Positions 35,095-44,544 of a stretch of 64,000 nucleotides of DNA are shown piece after piece. The translations under genes were made by a program, and so were the position numbers. The notes under the pieces are model-generated. The model ran no database searches. It saw nothing but the letters and a program-made list of their open reading frames with translations, and had not been told where the DNA came from. The first letter of the stretch is position 1. Each line of letters starts with the position of its first letter. The DNA is from Chryseosolibacter sp049791675 (lineage in GTDB: Bacteria; Bacteroidota; Bacteroidia; Cytophagales; Cyclobacteriaceae), in the NCBI GenBank assembly GCA_049791675.1, contig JBARAD010000354.1:1-64000 (forward strand), given 5' to 3'.

Positions 35095-36063
35095 ATGAAA
35101 AGCAACTATTCCCGCCGCAGATTTATTGTAAAGACTTATCTGGTTGGACTCGGACTCGGGGCCGCCTTTAAATTTTCACCGTCATTTGCCGGTCGTGACA
35201 CGCCGGAGGACACGGAACCTATCATTGATATCCATCAGCATACGGACTACAGTGGCAGGACGGATGAGCAACTGATCACGCACCAGCGCGCCATGGGTAT
35301 TACCACGACGATACTGCTGCCCTCAGGCCGACCGTTGAATTACGGATCTACCTATTACGGTGTATCCAACGGCCTGCAGGCGAAGACTACCGGGAATGAG
35401 GCGTGCCAGACCATCGCGAAAAAATATCCGAAGGAATTTATTGCCGGGGCAAACGAGGTTCCTGACTTCCCCGAATGCGTTCAGGAGATCGCGAAATATC
35501 TGAAGCTCGGCGCCCCGATCATCGGAGAGCAGAAATTCGGTATTGAGTGCGATTCTCCCGAAATGCAAAAGATCTACGCACTCGCACAAGAGTATCGCGT
35601 GCCCGTGCTGATGCACTGGCAATACGGAATGTATAACCGTGGTTTTGAGCGATTTCCCAAAATGCTGGAGAAATTTCCGAAAGTAAATTTTATCGGCCAT
35701 GCCCAGACCTTCTGGGCAAATATTGATAAAGACCACAAGGATCAGAACATCCTGTACCCGAAGACAAAAGTTTCCCCGGGTGGCCTGACGGACCGGTTAT
35801 TAAGCGATTATCCGAACATGTATGGTGATGTTTCGGCAGGGTCTGGTCTCAATTCGATCTTACGCGATGAAGAACACGCACGAGGCTTCCTGGAACGTCA
35901 CCAGGACAAGCTCTTGTATGGAAGCGATTGTTCTGACAGCGTGGGACACGGCCCCGCGTGCCAGGGAGCACAAACCATTGAAGCCATCCGCCGGCTGGCC
36001 CCTTCAAAAAAGGTCGAGCGCAAAATACTCTATCTGAATGCGAAGAATCTCCTCAGGCTGTAG
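35095..36063 (+). CDS. Tat-exported amidohydrolase-2-family metal hydrolase
   Basis: 322 residues from the ATG at 35095. The start at 35008 would run through the terminator. MKSNYSRRRFIVKTYLVGLG is a Tat signal. The TIM barrel has metal ligands H47 and H49 in IIDIHQHTDYSG, a His in VLMHWQYGMY, a His in NFIGHAQTFWAN and an Asp in LLYGSDCSD. The family performs amide or lactone hydrolysis, or decarboxylation. It is paralogous over its whole length to the gene at 49442, with long identical stretches such as PEMQKIYALAQ/PEMQKIYQLAQ. First gene of the catabolic island. Confidence 0.9.
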   Translation: MKSNYSRRRFIVKTYLVGLGLGAAFKFSPSFAGRDTPEDTEPIIDIHQHTDYSGRTDEQLITHQRAMGITTTILLPSGRPLNYGSTYYGVSNGLQAKTTGNEACQTIAKKYPKEFIAGANEVPDFPECVQEIAKYLKLGAPIIGEQKFGIECDSPEMQKIYALAQEYRVPVLMHWQYGMYNRGFERFPKMLEKFPKVNFIGHAQTFWANIDKDHKDQNILYPKTKVSPGGLTDRLLSDYPNMYGDVSAGSGLNSILRDEEHARGFLERHQDKLLYGSDCSDSVGHGPACQGAQTIEAIRRLAPSKKVERKILYLNAKNLLRL

Positions 36064-36626
36064 CCATCCAGCCAGAAAGTGATCCTGCGATGCTACGCAT
36101 AGCCCATCAGATCATGTGATATGGGGAACTGGCTTATTAACAAATATTATTTTTTAAGCGGTATTATTAAAGAAAGGAAGTAATGATAGGTTGCGTTTAT
36201 AAATAATTTAATTATTTTTCGGGTGCGTAACCGTTCGACGATCCGCCCTGGCCTGAAAAGCAAGGCAGTGGTTCAGTTTGAAAAGTGCGCCGCATCATTC
36301 CCGGAGCGTGGTAGTGATACTTTCCGGGTTCCGTGACGTGATTTTAAATAAGATATGAAGATCCTCTTAACAAATGCGAAATACGGACATAGTATTGATT
36401 ACCCCAGCGTGTTATGATGATTCGATTGAACGGCAAAACCTCTCATTTTTCTTCCCGAAGATACCAACTGATGCCGCAGCGCATCCCCCTCTCAGACGTC
36501 CTGGTATTTGAAATCCGTTGATTAGCAGAAGTCACTTTAACAGCCAAAGAGATGCTATTGTGCCCCGTTCCGGTAACGTACCCGGAACCCAGAAATGTTT
36601 ACTAAACCGATGATCATAAAACACAA
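36064..36626. promoter_or_regulatory. 563-base regulatory spacer upstream of the first susC
   Basis: No gene recognised. It begins with a possible weak hairpin near 36105-36127 (cccatca and tgatatggg). An AT-rich tract covers about 36135-36215. A partial palindrome around the motif acgtacccggaa (36576-36587; ttccgg to its left) lies about 40 bases before the SusC start. The same 12-mer occurs upstream of the gene at 49442. The promoter for the SusC-led operon is expected here. Confidence 0.4.
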
Positions 36627-39600
36627 ATGCCTATGAGAATTTTATTACGAATGCGGAGTCTAACGCTCCTGGTAGCAATCATATGTTGCTGTCTGAGTCC
36701 CGTCATTGCCCAGAACGCCGGAAACCTCGTAACGGGCCGGGTAACTGACCAGAATACAGGTTCCGGCATGCCCGGAGTGAATGTATTGGTGAAAGGTACC
36801 AATGTCGGTACTGTAACCGATGTGGACGGTAACTATAGTATCCAGATAACGGATGCGAATGCAACACTTGTTTTCTCTTTTATCGGATATGCTTCTCAGG
36901 AAGCTGTTGTGAATGGCAGAGGTACCGTTGATGCATCCCTTTCTGAAGATGTACAGAATCTGAACGAGGTGGTTGTTGTGGGGTATGGTGTAAAACAAAA
37001 AAGGTCCGTAACCTCAGCGATTACCAAACTTGATAATGAGAAACTGAGTCAGGTTCCGAATGCCCGCGTGGAAAACACGTTGGCAGGACGTATGGCAGGT
37101 GTTCAGGTTACCAATACCAGGAACAGGCCGGGAGAAGAGCCTGAGATCAGAGTGCGTGGTTTCGGTTCCATCAGTGCGGGAAATGATCCGTTGGTCGTGA
37201 TCGACGGGTTTCCGGGCGGAAGCCTGGCGCAGCTCAACATGAACGATATTGAATCCATTGAAGTGCTGAAAGATGCTTCTTCCACGGCCATCTACGGATC
37301 GCGTGGTGCGGGTGGTGTGATCATGGTTACGACGAAGCGCGGCACCAGTGGTAAAACCGAACTGAAGATGAACCACTTTATTGGTTTTTCGAAGGCCATG
37401 GCGCATGATGACTGGACCCAGGGTGAAGAATGGTACAACTATCTGGTGAAATATCAGAACCGTGAATATGCATGGGTCGGTGGAGATACTTCCCTTCCCA
37501 TGTTTGGCGACCCGGCGCGTCCTACGACGTACCGCGTAAACCCCCTGACCTATGAGTTGCCTCAGACCATCTGGCAGGATGAAGTGCTTCAGACAGCGCC
37601 TATTCAGAGCTACAACCTCTCGCTGAGCGGTGGCAACGACAAATCACGTTTCTATGTTTCCGGTACCTATGTCGATGAAAAGGGAACGCTGAAGACAGCC
37701 TGGTACAAGCAATACCTCGTTCGCGCCAATGTGGACGTGCGCGTCAATGATGTTGTAAGCATGGGTCTTGAACTGAGTCCTTCTTATACCAAACGCAGAA
37801 CGGCTGGATCAGACATGGTAAGCCTTGTAAAGTATCCTTCTTTTGTGAGTCCTGAGAAGTTAAATGGAAGATATCCGAGAACGGCAGACTATATCACTCC
37901 CGGTCACTCAGGTCAGGCAAGTCCCTATACCTTTCTGTATGGAAGAGAATACCTGACAAACTCCTTCACGAATATCGGCCGCGCCTTCATTAACCTTGAT
38001 CTGCTGGATGGATTGACGTTCAAAACTTCTGTTGGAGCCAACATCAATTTCTCCTCCATCAACAACTTTATCGGCAGCGAAGGCGATTGGGCACAACCCG
38101 TCAGCGCTACGGCAGGCGAGTCACAATATTTTGACCTGGTCAATGAGAACGTGTTGAACTACAATAAGACGTTTAACGATGCCCACACTGTCGGCGGTCT
38201 ATTAGGTGCGTCCTATCAGAATTACACATACAAAGCCACCGATCTGGCGTCTATGCCCGGCTCTTTCAACAACGAGAACGTTAAAACCCTTAACAACGCC
38301 CTCATCAACCCGTCAGGAACAACACAGTCAAAATCTGAGTGGGGTCTGGTTTCCTATTTTGCCAGGCTAAACTATTCCTACAAGGATAAGTACCTGCTCG
38401 AAGGTTCATACCGGACTGACGGAAGCTCGCGTTTCGGACGTGATAACAAGTGGGGTGCTTTCCCCTCCGCTTCCGCGGCATGGCGCATGTCTGAAGAGTC
38501 ATTCTTCAGCGGTGTACGCGCAGTCAGTGAATTGAAACTCCGCGCAAGCTATGGCGTTACCGGTAACTTCAACATCGGGAACTTCCAGTACCTGGGAACG
38601 GTAAGCGCCGTGCCCTACTCACCGAATAACCAGACTGTGAACGGTATTGCGCAGGCAAGCATTGAAAATCCGTTGCTCTCCTGGGAAAAGACAAAAGGTG
38701 TTGACTTCGGATTCGACCTGGGCTTGTTCAGTAACCGCGTGAACCTGAGTGCAGACTATTATGATAACAGGACCTCTGATATGTTGTACAACGTGAACAC
38801 ACCTGCCATTACCGGTTTCACAAGTACGATCACAAATGCGGGTTCAGTGCGCAATCATGGCCTCGAGTTTGAACTTGATACGAAGAATCTGGTGGGAGAC
38901 TTCCAGTGGAACACCTCATTCAACCTTACCCGTAACAGAAACGAAGTGCTTGATCTCGCGGGCGTTGACCAAAGGATAAATGTTAATCCAACGTGGGCGA
39001 TGAACTGGATCTTAAGGCCGGGCGAACCCATGTTCTCCTATTATGGCTACAGAATGAACGGCGTGTTTCAGAATGCGGAACAGGTGGCCAACACCCCGCA
39101 CCTGGCCAATGCAAAACCGGGCAACCCGATCGCTGAGGATACCAATGGTGACGGCGAGATCACACCTGATGATAAAGTCATCCTGGGAAGCTTTATGCCT
39201 AAAACGACCATGGGCTTCACAAATGAATTCCTCTGGAAGGGTTTTGACCTTAGCATTTTCCTCCAGGCTTCCCTGGGTGCCAAAATGTACAACGTTGAAA
39301 ACCAGTACTACGAAGGCAACACCCTGGGCGCTATGCGCAGGTCGCTGGTTGAAAACCAATGGTGGTCGGAAGCTGAGCCTGGCGACGGTAAAACGCCGGC
39401 TGCTGCGCTTACCCAGTTGACTTTCAATACCGCCACCGATTTTTATATCGAAGATGCTTCTTATATGGCCTTGAGAAACCTCAATCTCGGTTATACTTTT
39501 CCTTCCGGAATGATTGAGAAGTTCGGCATGAACAACTTAAGGTTGTATACATCGGTCAATAACCTGCTGGTGGTAAAAAGCGATGGCAACCACGCTTACA

Positions 39601-39713
39601 ACCCGGAAGGTATGATGGGAGAAGTTTCTGACATCAACAGTCAGCCAGGTCTGAACACTGGCTCTGAACCGATCAACCGCACGATTGTATTTGGACTGAA
39701 TGTCGGGTTTTAA
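36627..39713 (+). CDS. SusC/RagA-family TonB-dependent transporter
   Basis: 1028 residues. A signal peptide ends VIAQ-NAG. Next come a carboxypeptidase-regulatory-like domain (about 33-110; VTGRVTDQNTGSGMPGVNV), the SusC signature NLNEVVVVGYGVKQKRS, a plug domain (about 120-230; PLVVIDGFPGG, DIESIEVLKDASSTAIYGSRG) and the 22-strand barrel. There is no STN domain, so an anti-sigma partner is not implied. It imports a glycan or other large substrate with energy from TonB. It is paired with the SusD gene 28 bases downstream. Confidence 0.96.
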   Translation: MPMRILLRMRSLTLLVAIICCCLSPVIAQNAGNLVTGRVTDQNTGSGMPGVNVLVKGTNVGTVTDVDGNYSIQITDANATLVFSFIGYASQEAVVNGRGTVDASLSEDVQNLNEVVVVGYGVKQKRSVTSAITKLDNEKLSQVPNARVENTLAGRMAGVQVTNTRNRPGEEPEIRVRGFGSISAGNDPLVVIDGFPGGSLAQLNMNDIESIEVLKDASSTAIYGSRGAGGVIMVTTKRGTSGKTELKMNHFIGFSKAMAHDDWTQGEEWYNYLVKYQNREYAWVGGDTSLPMFGDPARPTTYRVNPLTYELPQTIWQDEVLQTAPIQSYNLSLSGGNDKSRFYVSGTYVDEKGTLKTAWYKQYLVRANVDVRVNDVVSMGLELSPSYTKRRTAGSDMVSLVKYPSFVSPEKLNGRYPRTADYITPGHSGQASPYTFLYGREYLTNSFTNIGRAFINLDLLDGLTFKTSVGANINFSSINNFIGSEGDWAQPVSATAGESQYFDLVNENVLNYNKTFNDAHTVGGLLGASYQNYTYKATDLASMPGSFNNENVKTLNNALINPSGTTQSKSEWGLVSYFARLNYSYKDKYLLEGSYRTDGSSRFGRDNKWGAFPSASAAWRMSEESFFSGVRAVSELKLRASYGVTGNFNIGNFQYLGTVSAVPYSPNNQTVNGIAQASIENPLLSWEKTKGVDFGFDLGLFSNRVNLSADYYDNRTSDMLYNVNTPAITGFTSTITNAGSVRNHGLEFELDTKNLVGDFQWNTSFNLTRNRNEVLDLAGVDQRINVNPTWAMNWILRPGEPMFSYYGYRMNGVFQNAEQVANTPHLANAKPGNPIAEDTNGDGEITPDDKVILGSFMPKTTMGFTNEFLWKGFDLSIFLQASLGAKMYNVENQYYEGNTLGAMRRSLVENQWWSEAEPGDGKTPAAALTQLTFNTATDFYIEDASYMALRNLNLGYTFPSGMIEKFGMNNLRLYTSVNNLLVVKSDGNHAYNPEGMMGEVSDINSQPGLNTGSEPINRTIVFGLNVGF

Positions 39714-39741
39714 TGTGCTTTAATTATTAACTGAAGAACAT

Positions 39742-41235
39742 ATGTTAAAGAATAGATTATTTAAGATCTGGACCGTAGTAATGGCCGTTGCTCTCGGAGC
39801 ATGCCATGATGAACTGCTGAATCCTGTTCCGGAGTCGGTGTTGACGAACGTCAATGCTTTTAACAAGGCCAGCGATCTGAACCTGGCCGTGCTGGGGGCG
39901 TATGCAACCTATCAGGACAGGATACCCTTCGACTATCAGTTGTTGGAAATGCCCTCTGATGACATGTATGCGTTCTATTTCGGTTCTGCACCCGGCATTG
40001 AAGAAATTACCGTGCTCCAGGTGAGTCCTGAAAATCCCAAGATCAACGCATTCTGGAAAAGCACCTACAACGGTATTTTCAGGGCCAATTCGGTATTAGA
40101 GAATATTGAAAAGCCAACAGACTATGCTGCCGGTCAAAAGGAGCAATTCGTTGGTGAAGCAAAGTTCATGCGCGCCCTGTATTATTTTGACCTTGTCAGA
40201 GTCTTTGGCGGTGTGCCTGCTGTTACATCGGTTGTTACGAACGAACAGGCGAAGGCGATTTCGCGGGCTTCTGAAGATGAAATCTATCAGATCATCATTG
40301 ACGATCTGCAAGAGGCCATCAACAATTTGCCATTGCCTGCTGCAATCGCAAAAGGCAGGGCTTCAAAGGCTGCAGCCACCGCGTTACTTGCAAAGGTTTA
40401 CGTTTACCGTGAAAACTGGACAGCGGCAAAGACGCAGCTCGAGACCCTGTTCACCAATTACAGCTATAACCTGGTGGGTAACTATGGTGACCTGTTTGAA
40501 ATTGCGACCGAGAATAACGCTGAAGCCATCTTCTCCATGCCCTATGTTGCCGGAACAGACGGACAAGGCCTTACCTATGATCTGGCGCCGATCTATGGCA
40601 TTTACGGTGTCATTAACAATGGTAACCGGGTTGGCCGTCCTACGTGGGATCTCCATACTAAATTTGAACCTGGTGATGCCCGTTTTGGCGTAACGATCTC
40701 CGAAACGCAGTTAACCTTCGACTCAAAGGCAACGGATACGCCCTTCTGGTTCCCTTACTTCAACAAATGGATTGTACCTTCCCTCGCTACTCCCTCAAGC
40801 GCAGGTCTTGATATTCCCGTGCTTCGTCTTGGTGATATGATCTTGTTATACGCGGAAGTCCTGTACAATCTGGGTGAGCCACAGCTCGCGCTGGATCAGA
40901 TCAACCGGATCCGTACGCGCGCATTTGGAAACACGAGCCACAATTACGATCTGACGGATATTCCGACGGCCGATGCATTCCTCGATCTGCTTCTTCTTGA
41001 GCGCCGTCTGGAGCTCGTTACGGAAGGCGGTAACAGATGGTTCGACCTCGTGAGAACTGGCAGATATATGACCGATCTTGCTGAATATGACGCCGAATAC
41101 AATCCCGGCTCAGGTACGGCGACCAAGGTGCAGATCGATGTGCAGCCTCATATGAAATACTTCCCTATACCATGGGAGCAGATTCAGCTTTCTGGTGCTG
41201 GTGTACTTGAACAGAACGAAGGTTATCCCCAATAG
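39742..41235 (+). CDS. SusD/RagB-family substrate-binding lipoprotein
   Basis: 497 residues. Lipoprotein signal VALGAC, then DELLNPVPESVLTN, typical of mature SusD N-termini. The TPR-like helices (AKFMRALYYFDLVRVFGGVP, RASKAAATALLAKVYVYREN) and C-terminal segments LLLERRLELVTEGGNRWFDLVRTG and YFPIPWEQIQ are family hallmarks. It sits on the outer membrane as the lid of the SusC channel. The ligand is unknown. Confidence 0.96.
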   Translation: MLKNRLFKIWTVVMAVALGACHDELLNPVPESVLTNVNAFNKASDLNLAVLGAYATYQDRIPFDYQLLEMPSDDMYAFYFGSAPGIEEITVLQVSPENPKINAFWKSTYNGIFRANSVLENIEKPTDYAAGQKEQFVGEAKFMRALYYFDLVRVFGGVPAVTSVVTNEQAKAISRASEDEIYQIIIDDLQEAINNLPLPAAIAKGRASKAAATALLAKVYVYRENWTAAKTQLETLFTNYSYNLVGNYGDLFEIATENNAEAIFSMPYVAGTDGQGLTYDLAPIYGIYGVINNGNRVGRPTWDLHTKFEPGDARFGVTISETQLTFDSKATDTPFWFPYFNKWIVPSLATPSSAGLDIPVLRLGDMILLYAEVLYNLGEPQLALDQINRIRTRAFGNTSHNYDLTDIPTADAFLDLLLLERRLELVTEGGNRWFDLVRTGRYMTDLAEYDAEYNPGSGTATKVQIDVQPHMKYFPIPWEQIQLSGAGVLEQNEGYPQ

Positions 41236-41244
41236 TTTTTGTCT

Positions 41245-41281
41245 ATGGCCTTCCGCATGAGGAAGGCCATATTTCTTTATT
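41245..41281 (+). terminator. Intrinsic terminator after the first susCD pair
   Basis: atggccttcc (41245-41254) and ggaaggccat (41261-41270) form a perfect 10-bp stem with a 6-base loop, followed by atttctttattttt. Confidence 0.88.
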
Positions 41282-41383
41282 TTTCAAGGGAAATTGGCGC
41301 AGCATGACTTCATGGGCGCTTTCCCACTTTGTGAGAACGAGAAGTACTTGGTTTCATTCGCAATATTAATGAATGTCTAAATA

Positions 41384-42313
41384 ATGGCTGAAAATTTCAC
41401 CCGCCGGAAATTTATCAGAGGGACCGCCGTCTCCGCCGCGGGGATGATGCTGGCGCCCGGTTTGCAGGGCGCTCCCTCAGTAGCGGCCCGGAGGAATCCT
41501 GCCTATGATATAATGCAGGAAGTGAAGAAGTACAGGAAACTGGATTCCTATGCCACGTCGAATTTTTCAGCAGAAAATTTACGGTTACAGGTGGATTTCG
41601 CGGACCGCTTTGGTATTGAGAAATTGTTTATCGCCTTGCCGATGACGGAGATCAAAAATACGCCTGACGAATTCAAAGCGATGAATGCGCAGGTGCAAAA
41701 GGTAGTGAAGCAGTTCGGGGGCCGGCTGATCGGACAGTTTACCTTTAATCCGCTTTACAGAAAAGAATCGATGGAGGAGATCAGCCGTTGTGTGGATCAG
41801 GGCATGATCGGCTCGAGGGTCTATCATCAGGTGAAGATCAACGATCCGCTGTTCTATCCTTTTATTGAAAAATTTGTCGATCTGAAAATGATCTTCTTCA
41901 TGCACGGCGAAGTGCAGCTTGGCGTGGGAGGATACAGGATGAAATACGATGCCGGCAAATCTCCGACTATTTCGGGAGCCGATGATTTTGCGGAGGCTGC
42001 CGGGAGGTATCCTGAGGCAATGTTCCAATACCCGCATCTGGGAGGGGGAGGAGATTGGGAATATGTATGCAAGGTCTTTAAAGACCGTCCGAATATTTAT
42101 GTCGATGTAGGAGGTAGCGACAATCAGGAGAACATGATCGACTTTGCATTGCAACACCTTGGTGAAGACCGGTTGTTTTTCGGCAGCGATAACAGTTTTT
42201 ATCAGGCGGTGGGCAAAATATTGTCGTCGAACATGAATGAGTCCCAGAAGAGAAAAATATTTTTTGAGAACTACAATAACATTTTGAGGAGAGGAGGGTA
42301 CCATGTTGGTTGA
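41384..42313 (+). CDS. Tat-exported amidohydrolase-like protein lacking the HxH motif
   Basis: 309 residues. TRRKFIRGTAVSAAG is a Tat signal. The barrel is recognisable by FFMHGEVQLG, YPHLGGGGDWEYV, NIYVDVGGSD and RLFFGSDNSFY, which correspond to metal-binding loops of the amidohydrolase-2 family. However, the usual N-terminal HxH is replaced by DSYATSN, so one metal site is incomplete. It overlaps the next gene by 11 bases, which indicates coupling. It may be a modified enzyme or a subunit supporting its neighbour. Confidence 0.82.
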   Translation: MAENFTRRKFIRGTAVSAAGMMLAPGLQGAPSVAARRNPAYDIMQEVKKYRKLDSYATSNFSAENLRLQVDFADRFGIEKLFIALPMTEIKNTPDEFKAMNAQVQKVVKQFGGRLIGQFTFNPLYRKESMEEISRCVDQGMIGSRVYHQVKINDPLFYPFIEKFVDLKMIFFMHGEVQLGVGGYRMKYDAGKSPTISGADDFAEAAGRYPEAMFQYPHLGGGGDWEYVCKVFKDRPNIYVDVGGSDNQENMIDFALQHLGEDRLFFGSDNSFYQAVGKILSSNMNESQKRKIFFENYNNILRRGGYHVG

Positions 42314-43091
42314 TATAAACGCTTATATCGGCCACTGGCCCTTTCTTCAGTTGCAATACAATCACTGCCGGGGATTGGTTGATCGTATGGACCGTTTTGG
42401 GGTAGATGTCTCTGTCGTGAGCAACCTCAACGGTATCTTCTACAAAAACACCCAGCCAGCCAACAGGGAACTGCACGATGAATTGAAGTCCAGTACAAAG
42501 TTCCGCGATCGGTTTATCCCATTCGCTGTGATTAATCCGATCTACGGCGGATGGCGGGATGACCTGGAAACGTGTGTTGATAAATTGGGTATGAAGGGCG
42601 TGCGCTTATATCCGAAATATCACGACTACACGCTGGATGATCCTGCGTGTATTGAATTGGTAAAACGCGTGCGTGACCGGGGATTACCCGTTGCGCTTTC
42701 GCTTCGCATGGTCGACAACCGTCAGCGTTCGTGGATGGATATCGAAAAGGAGTGGGCATTAAAAGATGTCATGCCGATCGTGAAGGAAGTCCCCGACGCA
42801 AAATTCCTGATCCTCAATGTTGCCAACAGTACGAGTTTAAGCCCGGAAGAGACATCGCTCGTACAAAAATCCGGCGTATTGATGGACACCTCCGGAAGAT
42901 CGCTTACCAATCTGGCCGATTTGCTGGGTAGATACGGCAAAGATAAATTTGCTTTTGGCACCCATGCGCCGATCCTGGATTATCTTACAGGGTTGTTGCG
43001 TATCGAGTCGATGCGGGACAGTGAAGCCGACGGAAAAACAAAAGAGCTTTTAAGGTCAGGAAATGCAAAAAGATTTTTAGGCTTATCATAA
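42303..43091 (+). CDS. Amidohydrolase-2-like protein, no signal peptide
   Basis: 262 residues. The N-terminus LVDINAYIGHWPFLQL is the variant first strand of the family, with Asn-x-x-x-x-His in place of HxH. Later strands: GMKGVRLYPKYHDYTL, LPVALSLRMVDNRQRSW, VLMDTSGRS and FAFGTHAPILDY (terminal metal-loop position with His rather than the usual Asp). Similar in pattern to the gene at 44545 (WPFRNLKYG, GIRIYPVYQTFNL), but without an export signal. Overlap with the previous gene suggests they work together. Confidence 0.8.
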   Translation: MLVDINAYIGHWPFLQLQYNHCRGLVDRMDRFGVDVSVVSNLNGIFYKNTQPANRELHDELKSSTKFRDRFIPFAVINPIYGGWRDDLETCVDKLGMKGVRLYPKYHDYTLDDPACIELVKRVRDRGLPVALSLRMVDNRQRSWMDIEKEWALKDVMPIVKEVPDAKFLILNVANSTSLSPEETSLVQKSGVLMDTSGRSLTNLADLLGRYGKDKFAFGTHAPILDYLTGLLRIESMRDSEADGKTKELLRSGNAKRFLGLS

Positions 43092-43120
43092 TCAGGAGTG
43101 AAACCATTAACTACAATCTC

Positions 43121-44488
43121 ATGACGGATCCGAAAAACGTAAACAGGCGCACATTTATCGCTGCGATCACTGCCAGCTCGGTGGGTGCGGTTATTTCAGG
43201 AACGATACCCGCCGGCGCGGAAATCATTAAACAGGAGCATGGTAAACTTGCCATTCTCGGTGGGACCGCAATCCGCCCGAAGGGAAACATTGGCCCCAAG
43301 TGGCCTCATGTTGACGAGAAGATGGTGGAATCCATTGTGAAGACAACCAGGAGCGGTATCTGGAGCCGGATCCAGTCCCCGAATGGAAATGTCCCGGTAT
43401 TTGAGAAGGAGTTTGCAAAAGTGATCGGCGCTGGTTACAGCGTCGGCACGGGCTCCGGCACACAGGCGCTTAGCACCTGCGTTGAAGCGCTGGGCATCGG
43501 TCCCGGTGATGAAGTGATCACTTCCCCGTACACGGATATGGGGACGATATCGGCGATCCTGACAAGCCGTGCTTTGCCGGTCATGGTTGACCTCGATCCG
43601 GATTCCTATCAGTTAGACCCGGATGAGGTCGAAAAGCAGGTTAACAAAAATACGAAGGCCATCATGCCCGTGCACATCATGGGTGTTCCTGCCAACATGG
43701 AAAGGATCATGGCCATCGCCAAAAAACATAATCTCAAAGTGATTGAAGATTCGTGTCAGGCACCTTTCTCCCGTTACCAGGGAAAAGCAGTGGGTCTGAT
43801 CGGGGATTTAGGATGTTTCAGTTTTCAGGCAAGCAAGGCCATCGCCTGTGGCGAGGGGGGAGCCGTCGTCGGCAATGATGAGGCACTGATGGAGCAATGC
43901 TTTACCGTACATAACCGCGGAGCATCCCGTAAAGGCAGCAATGAAACGATCGGGCCGAAGTACCGGATGAATGAATTCGAAGGCGCAATCCTGATGGGTC
44001 AACTGGCCGGGGCAAAAGAGCGGTTCGAGATACGCAACGCCAATGCGAATTACATTTCCTCGAAGTTAAAGGGATTTCCGGGACTCGTTCCCCAGAAGCA
44101 ATACCCTGGCACTGAAAGCGGATCCTATTACCATTACGCATTGACCTATCACAAAGAACATTGGAACGGTGCGCACCGCACGCAATTCCTGAAAGCAATC
44201 AATGCTGAGGGAATCGGGTTCGGTTCCTATATCAAGACGGGCCTGCATCATGAGCCCTGGGTGGATCATATGCTGAATCTGAAAGTGTACAAGGCCATGT
44301 ACAGCGCGGGCCGGTTGAAAGCCTACAAGGAGCAATTACAGCTGCCCAAGTGCGACCAGATATGCAATGAAACACTGGTGTCCATCTGGGGATCCGGCAC
44401 TTTGCTGGGAACGAAGGAGGAAATGGACAACATCATTGATGGTATCATGAAAGTATACGAGAACCGCGATAAACTGAAATCACTGTAA
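43121..44488 (+). CDS. DegT/DnrJ/EryC1/StrS PLP-dependent aminotransferase with Tat signal
   Basis: 455 residues. The first about 35 residues form a Tat signal (VNRRTFIAAITASSVGAVIS). The fold-type I enzyme then starts at KLAILGGTAIRPKG. Features: GTGSGTQALSTCVEALGIGPGDEV (cofactor phosphate loop; parts GTGSGTQALSTC and GIGPGDEV), YTDMGTISAIL, PVHIMGVPANM, VIEDSCQAPF with the pyridine-binding Asp, and FQASKAIACGEGGAV with the PLP lysine K239. The family aminates keto sugars and keto-cyclitols in the cytoplasm. An exported member is unusual, because cofactor must be loaded before Tat export. It sits among amidohydrolase-like genes, so its substrate may be a keto sugar or cyclitol generated in the periplasm. 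Confidence 0.9.
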   Translation: MTDPKNVNRRTFIAAITASSVGAVISGTIPAGAEIIKQEHGKLAILGGTAIRPKGNIGPKWPHVDEKMVESIVKTTRSGIWSRIQSPNGNVPVFEKEFAKVIGAGYSVGTGSGTQALSTCVEALGIGPGDEVITSPYTDMGTISAILTSRALPVMVDLDPDSYQLDPDEVEKQVNKNTKAIMPVHIMGVPANMERIMAIAKKHNLKVIEDSCQAPFSRYQGKAVGLIGDLGCFSFQASKAIACGEGGAVVGNDEALMEQCFTVHNRGASRKGSNETIGPKYRMNEFEGAILMGQLAGAKERFEIRNANANYISSKLKGFPGLVPQKQYPGTESGSYYHYALTYHKEHWNGAHRTQFLKAINAEGIGFGSYIKTGLHHEPWVDHMLNLKVYKAMYSAGRLKAYKEQLQLPKCDQICNETLVSIWGSGTLLGTKEEMDNIIDGIMKVYENRDKLKSL

Positions 44489-44544
44489 CCCTATATGCTG
44501 ATGGGATAGGTCCTTTCAGCAAACACAACCCTAACGATCAAAGC

